A stretch of 7,904 nt of DNA, taken from Vitreoscilla sp. (GTDB lineage: Bacteria; Pseudomonadota; Gammaproteobacteria; Burkholderiales; Burkholderiaceae). Shown here in pieces: positions 1-5,641 of the stretch (position 1 is its first letter; every line of letters starts with the position of its first letter). The position numbers were made by a program, and so were the translations under genes. Location of the stretch: positions 1-7,904 of the forward strand of contig JACMOG010000180.1 in the NCBI GenBank assembly GCA_014378125.1, written 5' to 3'. The notes beneath the pieces are model-generated. The model saw only the letters and a program-made list of their open reading frames with translations, was not told the DNA's origin and did not search any database.

Positions 1-189
1 GAGATCGGCCAGGCCGTGAAGGCCCCGCGCTACGGCCAGGGCGTGGTGGCCGCCATCCGCGGCGACGAGATCGCCGTGAAGTTTCCGGATCGATCGACGC
101 GCACGTTCCTCGCGGCTTTCCTCAAGAAGCCGCGCTCCCGTCGGCCGGCGCCGCAACCTTCGGAGACGGCCGCGGCGCTGCCCGCCTGA
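1..189 (+). CDS. C-terminal fragment of a possible helicase-type protein (5' end outside window)
   Basis: An open frame enters from the left edge and stops at TGA 187-189, giving the last 62 residues of a protein. The segment contains the pattern G-Q-A-V-x-A-P-R-Y-G-Q-G-V-V, then G-D-E-I-A-V-K-F-P-D, then R-T-F-L-A-A-F-L-K-K. It is followed by a disordered Arg/Pro/Ala-rich end. A 'V..PR(Y/F)G.G.V' strand followed by 'V.F.D...R.F....LK' is the small SH3/KOW-like barrel found at the extreme C-terminus of some UvrD/PcrA- and RecQ-type DNA helicases. The helicase assignment is inference from that short tail; no catalytic motif lies in the window. Another protein with the same barrel is possible. 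A palindrome 15 bp after the stop probably marks the end of the transcript. Confidence 0.45.
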   Translation, partial: EIGQAVKAPRYGQGVVAAIRGDEIAVKFPDRSTRTFLAAFLKKPRSRRPAPQPSETAAALPA

Positions 190-203
190 TCCGCCCGAAG
201 CGA

Positions 204-233
204 GGGGTCCGGCCCCGGACGGGGCCAGACCCC
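204..233. repeat. Long GC-rich palindrome; REP-like element or terminator-like hairpin
   Basis: GGGGTC (204-209), C, GGCCCC (211-216), loop GGAC (217-220), GGGGCC (221-226), A, GACCCC (228-233). The arms make a 13-position stem with a single C/A mismatch and a four-base loop. A run of five T (243-247) lies about nine bases after the stem, which is too far for a classic intrinsic terminator on the + strand. The element sits between the stop of the upstream fragment and the promoter of the kinase operon. Its form is like the dispersed REP-type palindromes of proteobacteria, but dispersal cannot be judged from one copy. Confidence 0.6.
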
Positions 234-256
234 GTGTACCGATTTTTGCTGTCGTG

Positions 257-286
257 TTGCGTCGAAATCGACGCGGTCGCGATACA
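257..286 (+). promoter_or_regulatory. Candidate sigma-70-type promoter of the kinase/KaiC-like operon
   Basis: TTGCGT (257-262) resembles a -35 box and GATACA (281-286) a -10 box, 18 bp apart. Transcription would begin near 293, about 40 bases before the GTG chosen as the kinase start. This favours that start over the in-frame GTG at 254, which would lie upstream of the transcript. Judged by eye only. Confidence 0.35.
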
Positions 287-331
287 GTCGGCGCGACGCC
301 AAGTTATCGCACGAGACGTCCGCCCGCCACC

Positions 332-1102
332 GTGAACAACGACCTCCCGCTCCCCTTACAGCCCGATCGCCAGCGCGACGGCGAAGACGAGCTCGCCAGC
401 CTGAAGCGCGAGATCGCGTTGCGCGACGACGTCCTGGCGCTGGCCGCGCACGAGCTGCGCAACCCGCTGCACGCGCTGTCGCTGCACCTGGCGCTGGCGC
501 GTACCACCGCGCTGGCCGGCAACGCCGCCGAGGCGGCCGAGCGGGTGCGCCGGGCCGAGCTCACGCTCAAGCGCTACGCCGAGCGCGTCACCGTGCTGAT
601 GGAGTTGCTGGCCTCGCCCGGCGTCGCGTATCCGCTGACCCGCGGGCACGTGGATGTGCCCGCGCTGGTGGTCACGTTGGTGGACAGCCTCGAGCAGGAC
701 GCACGCTCGCGCGGCATCGAGATGGAGGCCGCCTTCGACGCGGCCACGTTCGACCCGATACGCGCCGTCGACCCCGTGGCGCTGGAGCAGGTGCTGGACA
801 ACCTGCTGCTCAACGCATTCAAGCATTCGGGCGCCAGCCACATCACGATCCGGCTGTCGGCCGGACGCGACGACTGGCGGCTCCAGGTCGAGGACAATGG
901 CAGCGGCATCGCGCCGGAGGACCAGCAGTCCATCTTCGAGAAGTTCGCGGTGGCCGCCCACTCGTCCCGAGGCGCGGGGACGGGCCTGGGCCTGTGGATC
1001 GTCACCCGTCTCGTGCAGGCCATGGACGGGGAGATCACGCTGGAGAGCGCGCCGGGCACCGGTTGCGTCTTCACGGTGCGAATCCCGAACAGGACGACAT
1101 GA
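332..1102 (+). CDS. Soluble sensor-less histidine kinase
   Basis: Predicted 256-residue histidine kinase. It should autophosphorylate a histidine with ATP and pass the phosphate to a receiver, most likely the one encoded at 2640-2999. With GTG 332 as start, residues 1-30 are short and polar. The HisKA segment follows, with the H-box A-A-H-E-L-R-N-P-L and H40 as phospho-acceptor. The HATPase_c domain has an N-box near 151-168 (N157, N161), G1 D-N-G-S-G (188-192), an F-box at I-F-E-K-F (201-205) and G2 G-A-G-T-G-L-G-L (214-221). There is no membrane segment, HAMP, PAS or KaiB-like domain, so the signal must come from a partner protein. The frame stays open to a GTG at 254, but that start lies inside the candidate promoter; neither start has a clear Shine-Dalgarno. 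The KaiC-like gene begins 10 bp downstream, indicating co-transcription. Family assignment is firm; the partners are inferred. Confidence 0.9.
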   Translation: MNNDLPLPLQPDRQRDGEDELASLKREIALRDDVLALAAHELRNPLHALSLHLALARTTALAGNAAEAAERVRRAELTLKRYAERVTVLMELLASPGVAYPLTRGHVDVPALVVTLVDSLEQDARSRGIEMEAAFDAATFDPIRAVDPVALEQVLDNLLLNAFKHSGASHITIRLSAGRDDWRLQVEDNGSGIAPEDQQSIFEKFAVAAHSSRGAGTGLGLWIVTRLVQAMDGEITLESAPGTGCVFTVRIPNRTT

Positions 1103-1112
1103 GAAACGACCG

Positions 1113-2615
1113 ATGAACTCGACCCCGACCGATACCGACACCGACATCGACATCGTCGCTCCGATCGAACGCCTGCGCAGCGCCGTTCCGGGCCTCGACC
1201 AGATCCTGGGCGGCGGGCTGTTTCGCACCGGCGTCTACATCATCCAGGGCCTGCCGGGTTGCGGCAAGACGATCCTGGCCAACCAGATCTGCTACGGCCA
1301 CGTGGCCGAGGGCGGGTCGGCGGTCTACGTCACGCTGCTGGCCGAGTCGCACTCGCGCATGATCCAGCACCTGTCCACGCTGTCGTTCTTCGACGTCAAG
1401 GCATTCCCCGACAAGCTGGCCTACATCAGCGCCTTCCACGACCTGGAGAGTGGCGGACTGAAGGGCTTGATGAGCGTGTTGCGCCGCGAGATGCGCACCC
1501 GCAAGGTGGGCGTGCTGGTGCTAGACGGCCTGGTGGCGGCCTCCGAGGGCGCCAGCGACATCGACCTGAAGAAGTTCGTGCACGAGTTGCAGACCATCGC
1601 CGTGCTGCAGGACTGCACGGTGCTGCTGCTGACCAGCGGCAACATCCACTGCATGGCCGCCGAGCACACCATGGTGGATGGCCTGATCGAGGTCGAGGAC
1701 AAGCTGTTCGACGCCCGTTCCGAGCGCTCGATCCAGGTGCGCAAGTTCCGGGGCGCCGGCCCGCTGCGCGGCAAGCATTCGATGCGGATCGACAACGACG
1801 GGATCCGCGTGTTCCCGCGCATCGAGTCGATGTACCGCGTGTCCGCGCTGGAGACGAAGCACGACGAGGCCACGACCAGCGGCATCCCGTCGCTGGACGC
1901 GCTGATGCAGATCGGCGGCATCCCCACGGCCAGTTCCACGGTGGTCATCGGCTCCACCGGCACCGGCAAGACCACGCTGGGCGTGCAGTTCGTGCAGGCC
2001 AGCACCGTCGAGGAGCCAGGCCTGCACCTGAGCTTCTTCGAGCGCCCCGACCGCATCCGCGCCAAGGCGCGGTCGCTGGGCCTGCCGCTGGATGAGAAGG
2101 AGGCCGCGGGCGTGGTCGAGCTGGTCTGGGAGGCGCCGGGCGAGGCCATGCTGGACGAAATTGCCGATCGCCTGCTTGCGGCCATTGCGCGCCGCAAGGT
2201 GCGCCGGCTGGTCATCGACGGACTGTCGGGCTTTCTCGAGGCGACGGTCTACCCGGAGCGCATGAATCGTTTCTTCTCCTGCCTGGCCAACGAGCTGCGG
2301 AGCGGCAACGTGACGGTGCTGATGACGCTCGAGACCCGCGACGTGGTCTCCAGCGTGATATCGATGCCCTGGGGGGTATCTGGCCTCGTCGACAACCTGT
2401 TGTTCCTGCGCTTCGTGCACGACGAGGGCCACGTGGAACGCCTGCTGACCATCATCAAGATGCGCGACACCGACTACCAGGCCGGCCTGCGCCGCCTGCG
2501 CATCGACTCGCAAGGTATGCACATTGCCGGAACCTGGCGGGCGGACGGCGATGTGATCCCTTCTGCGCAACCCGTTGCCGCCCAGGAAGGCCCCGCGCCT
2601 TCGTCGTCGAACTGA
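1113..2615 (+). CDS. KaiC-like double RecA/RAD55-type ATPase
   Basis: A 500-residue protein, close to cyanobacterial KaiC (about 519), with two tandem KaiC/RadA-type P-loop domains. Domain 1 (about 17-245) has Walker A G-L-P-G-C-G-K-T (46-53) and Walker B ending V-L-V-L-D138. Domain 2 (about 255-472) has Walker A G-S-T-G-T-G-K-T (280-287) and Walker B L-V-I-D369. In KaiC a Glu-Glu pair follows the second strand of each domain. Here the matching sites read A77-E78 and F309-E310, so one Glu of each pair is missing. Near the phosphorylation region V-S-G-L-V-D (422-427) aligns with KaiC I-S-T-I-T-D: the Ser431 equivalent is kept (S423) and Thr432 is Gly. The N-terminus carries a T-D/I-D repeat and the C-terminus is Pro/Ser/Ala-rich. 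ATG 1113 is chosen because it directly follows the kinase stop; the frame is open back to 654 but overlaps the kinase there. Being flanked by a kinase and a receiver suggests an ATP-driven signalling switch. A clock function is not supported, as no kaiA or kaiB is nearby. Confidence 0.9.
   Translation: MNSTPTDTDTDIDIVAPIERLRSAVPGLDQILGGGLFRTGVYIIQGLPGCGKTILANQICYGHVAEGGSAVYVTLLAESHSRMIQHLSTLSFFDVKAFPDKLAYISAFHDLESGGLKGLMSVLRREMRTRKVGVLVLDGLVAASEGASDIDLKKFVHELQTIAVLQDCTVLLLTSGNIHCMAAEHTMVDGLIEVEDKLFDARSERSIQVRKFRGAGPLRGKHSMRIDNDGIRVFPRIESMYRVSALETKHDEATTSGIPSLDALMQIGGIPTASSTVVIGSTGTGKTTLGVQFVQASTVEEPGLHLSFFERPDRIRAKARSLGLPLDEKEAAGVVELVWEAPGEAMLDEIADRLLAAIARRKVRRLVIDGLSGFLEATVYPERMNRFFSCLANELRSGNVTVLMTLETRDVVSSVISMPWGVSGLVDNLLFLRFVHDEGHVERLLTIIKMRDTDYQAGLRRLRIDSQGMHIAGTWRADGDVIPSAQPVAAQEGPAPSSSN
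1128..1154 (+). repeat. Short imperfect tandem hexamer repeat encoding Thr-Asp/Ile-Asp
   Basis: Near-identical units of the form ACCGAY/ATCGAC are repeated in tandem and encode T-D-T-D-T-D-I-D-I (residues 6-14 of the KaiC-like protein). Because the unit is six bases, gain or loss would keep the reading frame and only change the length of the acidic N-terminal tail. Confidence 0.6.
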
Positions 2616-2639
2616 CGGCGCGGAGACATAAGGCGCAGC

Positions 2640-2999
2640 GTGAAGACCATTCTTGTCGTCGACGACGAACTGGGCAGTGCGGAAGTCCTGAGCCTGATCC
2701 TCGAAGAGGAAGGGTATCGGGCGTTCTGTGCCGTCAACGGCCGCCTGGCGCTCGTCCAGGCCCGCGACGTGGTGCCCGACCTCGTCGTTGTCGACTACAT
2801 GATGCCGCTGATGAACGGTGCCGAGTTCGCGCGCGCGCTGCGCGCCGACCCGCAGTTCGTGCACACGAAGATCATCCTCAACAGCGGGCTGCCCGAGGTC
2901 GTCATCCGCGGCCAGTTCGATGGCTACGACGCGTTCCTGCGCAAGCCGTTCAAGGTGGAGCGGCTGCTGGAGCTCGTGGAGCAGTTCATCGGGCGCTGA
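2640..2999 (+). CDS. Stand-alone receiver-domain response regulator
   Basis: A 119-residue CheY-type receiver with no output domain. It starts at GTG 2640 with A-A-G-G (2630-2633) six bases upstream. It has the acidic pair D8-D9, phospho-acceptor D52 in V-V-V-D-Y-M-M-P, the switch residue S82 in I-I-L-N-S-G, an aromatic at F99 and the conserved Lys K102 in R-K-P-F, so all residues for phosphorylation are present. It lies 24 bp after the KaiC-like gene and is presumably phosphorylated by the kinase at the head of the operon. Lacking a DNA-binding domain, it should act by protein contact, perhaps with the KaiC-like ATPase, or as a relay intermediate. Its last 14 bases overlap the 3' end of the convergent DoxX gene. 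Family assignment is secure; the partner is inferred. Confidence 0.92.
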   Translation: MKTILVVDDELGSAEVLSLILEEEGYRAFCAVNGRLALVQARDVVPDLVVVDYMMPLMNGAEFARALRADPQFVHTKIILNSGLPEVVIRGQFDGYDAFLRKPFKVERLLELVEQFIGR

Positions 3000-3462
3000 G
3001 GGCCGGACGCAACCCCAGCCGCCTGAGCACCACGTTGTCGAGCGACAGCGCGCCGGGCCCGTGGATCGTCAGCAGCAGCAGGATGCCGCCCCAGACGAAG
3101 TGCATCTGCAGGCCGGCCGGGCAATCGAAGCCGAATAGCTGCGGGTACGAGATCACCGCCATCGCGTTGACCACGAACAGGCCCGCCGCGCCGAAGCGTC
3201 CCATCAGCCCGAGCGTGATCAGCACGGGGAACGTGAGCTCGCCGAACGCGCCCACGCAGGCGGCCACTTCGGGCGGCAGCAGCGGCACCTTGTACTCGTC
3301 GTGGAACAGCGCCAGCGTGGCGCCCCAGTCGGAGATCTTGACGATGCCCGAGCGGAAGAACACCGACGAGACGTAGAGCCGCAGCGCCAGCAGCGCCACG
3401 GGCTGCAGGCGATCGACGAGGCGGGTGACGACGAGGGCGCGCTGGACGAGGGTTCGGAGCAT
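2986..3462 (-). CDS. DoxX-family membrane protein of the bufferin operon
   Basis: A 158-residue protein with four hydrophobic segments at about 20-40, 67-87, 92-108 and 119-136, the layout of the DoxX family. The family signature region R-L-Y-V-S-S-V-F-F-R-S-G-I-V-K (28-42) is present, as is the usual G-x-F-G-E-L (71-76). Start is ATG at 3462-3460, seven bases after the bufC stop, so it is the last gene of the operon. DoxX proteins commonly end DUF2282-DUF692-DUF2063 operons (called bufD in bufferin clusters). Their role there is not settled; a redox or membrane step supporting the modified peptide or its metal is plausible. The stop codon (2988-2986) lies inside the response regulator gene on the other strand, with no terminator hairpin visible between them. 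Confidence 0.88.
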   Translation of the reverse strand: MLRTLVQRALVVTRLVDRLQPVALLALRLYVSSVFFRSGIVKISDWGATLALFHDEYKVPLLPPEVAACVGAFGELTFPVLITLGLMGRFGAAGLFVVNAMAVISYPQLFGFDCPAGLQMHFVWGGILLLLTIHGPGALSLDNVVLRRLGLRPALSAR

Positions 3463-3469
3463 GGGGTTC

Positions 3470-4243
3470 TCAAAGGGTGAAGCCGCAGACCAGGCGGTCG
3501 CGGAGGGCGCGGCCGAGGAGGGCGCCGAGGTCGAAGTGGGGGTCTTGCTGGAGAGCGGCCTCGGCGGCGTCGCCCAGGGGGTGCCCAGCCTGCGAGGCGG
3601 CCACGAAGGCGGCCTCGCCGAGCGTGCAAGCGGCCACCGTGGCGACGAAGCCGTCGCGCGCGACGAGCGCCGTCTCGGCCAGCTCCCACGCCACGCTGAA
3701 GTCGCCGGCGTAACCCGGCTGGTGAAGGGTCCAGATGCGCACGATGGGCCGCGTGGACGTCACCACCGCGAGTCCCGGCGTCCACTGGAAGCGGATCGCC
3801 GGCTGCGCGTCAGGGTCGACCGTGGCGAGGCTCGCCGGATCCCAGCCGGGCGCGTCGGGCGCGCCGTAGGCCCGGTGCGCGGCCCATTCGAGGCGCGCCA
3901 CGTCGGGCAGCCACGGCATGTCCTGCACGTGCTCGAAGCGCGCCAGGAAGGTGTCGAACGCGGCGCCGAATTCGTGCAGGTCGCCGCTGGTGGACGGCGT
4001 GGCGCGCTGGTACTCGCGGGCCAGGCCGTGGAAGAACTCGGGACCCACCACCTGGCGGATCACCGGATAGGCGGCGGACAGGGCCTTGTCGGCCGCGGCC
4101 ACCATGTTGGCGCGATAGATCGCCACCCGGCGCTCGGCGTGGGCGGCGTCGCCCGCCAGCCAGGGCGCCAGCGCGGCCGTGCGGTCGCGGTCGCGCAACG
4201 CGGTGGCGAAGTCGCACTGCAGGTTCAGCAGAGTGTCAGGCAC
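3470..4243 (-). CDS. bufC: DUF2063-family BufC-like partner protein of the MNIO enzyme
   Basis: A 257-residue soluble protein of the DUF2063 family (PF09836, often labelled 'putative DNA-binding'). The conserved N-terminal helical part covers about 1-100, including R-R-V-A-I-Y-R-A-N-M (38-47), A-Y-P-V-I-R-Q-V-V-G (59-68) and F-F-H-G-L-A-R-E-Y (70-78). A second domain, about 150-257, is mostly strand-like. In bufferin and related RiPP systems the family works with the DUF692 enzyme and is thought to bind and present the precursor peptide, so the DNA-binding label is probably wrong here. The start is GTG at 4243-4241, which overlaps the end of bufB by 8 bp; G-A-G-G six bases upstream fits as its ribosome binding site. 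This overlap implies translational coupling to bufB. Family and context agree; the biochemical role is taken from the family. Confidence 0.87.
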   Translation of the reverse strand: MPDTLLNLQCDFATALRDRDRTAALAPWLAGDAAHAERRVAIYRANMVAAADKALSAAYPVIRQVVGPEFFHGLAREYQRATPSTSGDLHEFGAAFDTFLARFEHVQDMPWLPDVARLEWAAHRAYGAPDAPGWDPASLATVDPDAQPAIRFQWTPGLAVVTSTRPIVRIWTLHQPGYAGDFSVAWELAETALVARDGFVATVAACTLGEAAFVAASQAGHPLGDAAEAALQQDPHFDLGALLGRALRDRLVCGFTL

Positions 4244-5078
4244 GGGCCACCTCGCGTTGCGCGATCTCGCTCGCCTGCGCCGCCTGCGACAACAGCACGT
4301 CGAGCGCGGGCAGGTCGGTGTCCCATTCGATGAGCGTCGGCTTCGGGCCGAAACGCTCGCAAGCGTGGGCGTAGAGGCCCCACACCGGATCGCAGACGAC
4401 GCTGCCGTGCGTGTCCACCAGGCAGTCGTCGACCACGGCGTGCCCGGCGAGGTGGATCTCGCCGATGGCGTTGCCGTCCAGTTCCGCCAGGCGCTCGATC
4501 GGGTCGAAGCCGAAGTTGACGGCGTTGACGTAGAGGTTGTTGAGGTCCAGCAACAGGCCGCAACCGGTACGGCGCGCGAGCTCGGCCAGGAAGGCCGTCT
4601 CGCTCATGTCGTCGTCGCGGAACGCGACGTAGGACGACAGGTTCTCCACCAGGATGCGCCGCCCGAGCGTGGACTGCACGTGGTCGATGCGCGCCGCCAG
4701 CAGGGCCAGCGTCTCGCCCGTGTGCGGCAGCGGCAGCAGGTCGTTGAAGTGCACGCCGCTCACCGCACCCCAGCACAGGTGCTCGGACACCAGCGCCGGC
4801 TCGACTCGGTCGACCAGGCGCTTCAGCTTGGCCAGGTGCTCGTCGGCCAGGCGGTCGGCAGAGCCCAGCGACAGGCCCACGCCGTGCAGGCTGACGGGGT
4901 ACGCGTCTCGGGCGCGCTCGAGGGCGTGCATGGAGGCGCCGCCCTCGACAAAGAAATTCTCGCTGTGGACCTCGAGGAAGGCCAGCGCCGGCCGTCGCTC
5001 GAAGACCTCGCGGTAGTGCGGTTGGCGAAGGCCGATGCCGGTGCCGGTGACCTGGGGTTCAGAAAATGCGGGGGTCAT
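4236..5078 (-). CDS. bufB: DUF692 multinuclear non-heme iron oxidative enzyme (BufB-like)
   Basis: A 280-residue TIM-barrel protein of the DUF692/MbnB-TglH-BufB family (MNIO). These enzymes use two or three iron ions and O2 to modify cysteines of a precursor peptide; in bufferins the products are reported to be thiooxazole-type heterocycles. Putative metal-binding signatures are present along the barrel: L-H65-G-V-G, S-E-H100-L-C-W, V-E145-N-L, L-D178-L-N-N, E-I-H209-L-A-G-H213, V-D222-T-H224-G and I-E251-W-D. Length and motif order are those of a full family member. The start ATG 5078-5076 has A-A-G-G about nine bases upstream and lies 31 bp after the precursor gene bufA1. The likely substrate is the BufA1 peptide encoded just upstream, with BufC as partner. 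MbnB- or TglH-type chemistry on a different Cys pattern cannot be excluded from sequence alone. Confidence 0.9.
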   Translation of the reverse strand: MTPAFSEPQVTGTGIGLRQPHYREVFERRPALAFLEVHSENFFVEGGASMHALERARDAYPVSLHGVGLSLGSADRLADEHLAKLKRLVDRVEPALVSEHLCWGAVSGVHFNDLLPLPHTGETLALLAARIDHVQSTLGRRILVENLSSYVAFRDDDMSETAFLAELARRTGCGLLLDLNNLYVNAVNFGFDPIERLAELDGNAIGEIHLAGHAVVDDCLVDTHGSVVCDPVWGLYAHACERFGPKPTLIEWDTDLPALDVLLSQAAQASEIAQREVARA

Positions 5079-5109
5079 GGCGTGGCCTTCGTCATTGCGA
5101 GCGCGAAGA

Positions 5110-5382
5110 TTACTTCTTCGGCGCCATCATCGAGCCGCCCATCTTGTCGCAGGTGCCCTTGTCGACGTACTTCCAGTCGCCATTGTCGTTGTCCTTGGTG
5201 GCGGTGCCTGCGCACGAATGCGAGCCCGTGGCGCTGGCGCAGTCGTTGGCGCCGGCCTTGGCAATGCCGAAGCACTTCTCCTTGGACGCATCGGCGGCCA
5301 CCGGCGCGGCGTGGACGGCCGACAGGGCGCCGAATGCGAGGACGGAGGCGAGGGCGGAACGGATGAAGAGCTGGTTGTTCAT
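5110..5382 (-). CDS. bufA1: BufA1-like bufferin precursor peptide (DUF2282)
   Basis: A 90-residue precursor with a Sec signal peptide: M-N-N-Q-L-F-I-R, a hydrophobic stretch, and a probable cut after V-H-A (A25). The mature part of about 65 residues is polar and has four cysteines at 37, 48, 57 and 78, in [17 protein letters not shown] and G-T-C-D-K-M-G-G-S. This is the DUF2282 pattern; such small proteins are the bufferin-1 RiPP precursors, modified by BufB/BufC in the cytoplasm, exported, and reported to bind copper. The frame is open far upstream (to 5814), but ATG 5382-5380 is the clear start: A-G-G-A-G-A lies at the right distance and the signal peptide begins there. It is the first gene of a four-gene operon. 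Copper binding is known for the family, not shown here. Confidence 0.92.
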   Translation of the reverse strand: MNNQLFIRSALASVLAFGALSAVHAAPVAADASKEKCFGIAKAGANDCASATGSHSCAGTATKDNDNGDWKYVDKGTCDKMGGSMMAPKK

Positions 5383-5641
5383 GGTGATCTCCTGGAAGGT
5401 TGGTTGAAGCGCGCCGATGGGTGGCACTTCCGTCAGTCGACCGTCGGGCGAGTTCCTTACACGCCCCGCGCAAAGATTTGGCTCTTCGCCGATTTGCGGG
5501 GAGTGGGCGGTGGGCTGCGGATCTGTCGGAGCGTGGACCAGGAAGTCGTAGCGGGCGACGACCGCGCGGGCGAGCGGCGGCTGCGTCCCGCCGGGGCTGG
5601 CTTCGGGGCGGTCTCGGGCGCTGAGTTGGCTCCTCTGCGCC
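5383..5641. other. Intergenic region without a convincing gene
   Basis: The stretch between the bufferin precursor and the LysR remnant holds the precursor's leader and candidate promoter. No frame shows recognisable protein similarity over most of it. One weak exception is 5581-5637 on the + strand, where the frame reads [10 protein letters not shown] and ends in L-A-P-L. This is faintly like the start of a LysR effector-binding domain and may be decayed sequence of the neighbouring regulator. Confidence 0.5.
5431..5460 (-). promoter_or_regulatory. Candidate ECF-sigma-type promoter of the bufferin operon
   Basis: Read on the - strand, GTAAGGAACT (5460-5451) resembles the GGAAC -35 element of ECF sigma factors, and CGACTGACG (5439-5431) lies 11 bases further on where a -10 could fall. 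Transcription would begin near 5425, leaving a leader of about 40 bases before the bufA1 start. Bufferin operons are commonly under ECF sigma control, which makes the match plausible, but the -10 spacing is a little short and no sigma factor gene is in the window. Confidence 0.35.

Noticed and set aside
243..247. T-run after the 204-233 palindrome as an intrinsic terminator
   Set aside because: Nine bases separate stem and T-run, more than an intrinsic terminator allows, so the palindrome is recorded as a repeat/terminator-like structure instead.
654..1112. N-terminal extension of the KaiC-like frame
   Set aside because: It overlaps the kinase gene in another frame and reads as Arg/Ser/Trp-rich noise; KaiC similarity begins after ATG 1113.
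356..1228. Long - strand open frame opposite the kinase gene
   Set aside because: Its protein is Arg/Gln/His-rich without domains, a usual antisense shadow of GC-rich coding DNA; the + strand has all histidine kinase motifs.
1521..2864. 447-residue - strand open frame opposite the KaiC-like gene
   Set aside because: Low-complexity H/Q/R/A composition and no recognisable domain; the + strand shows two intact Walker A/B pairs.
332..2999. Calling the operon a circadian clock
   Set aside because: No kaiA or kaiB is in the window and key KaiC residues differ; similarity to KaiC alone does not imply timekeeping.
3470..4243. Reading the DUF2063 gene as a DNA-binding regulator
   Set aside because: The database-style label exists for the family, but the operon context with a DUF692 enzyme and a DUF2282 precursor points to a peptide-modification partner.
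3425..5366. Long + strand frames (3425-4333 and 4179-5366) opposite bufC and bufB
   Set aside because: Biased composition (V/R/G/Q/H) and no domains; the - strand carries conserved DUF2063 and DUF692 families with coupled starts.
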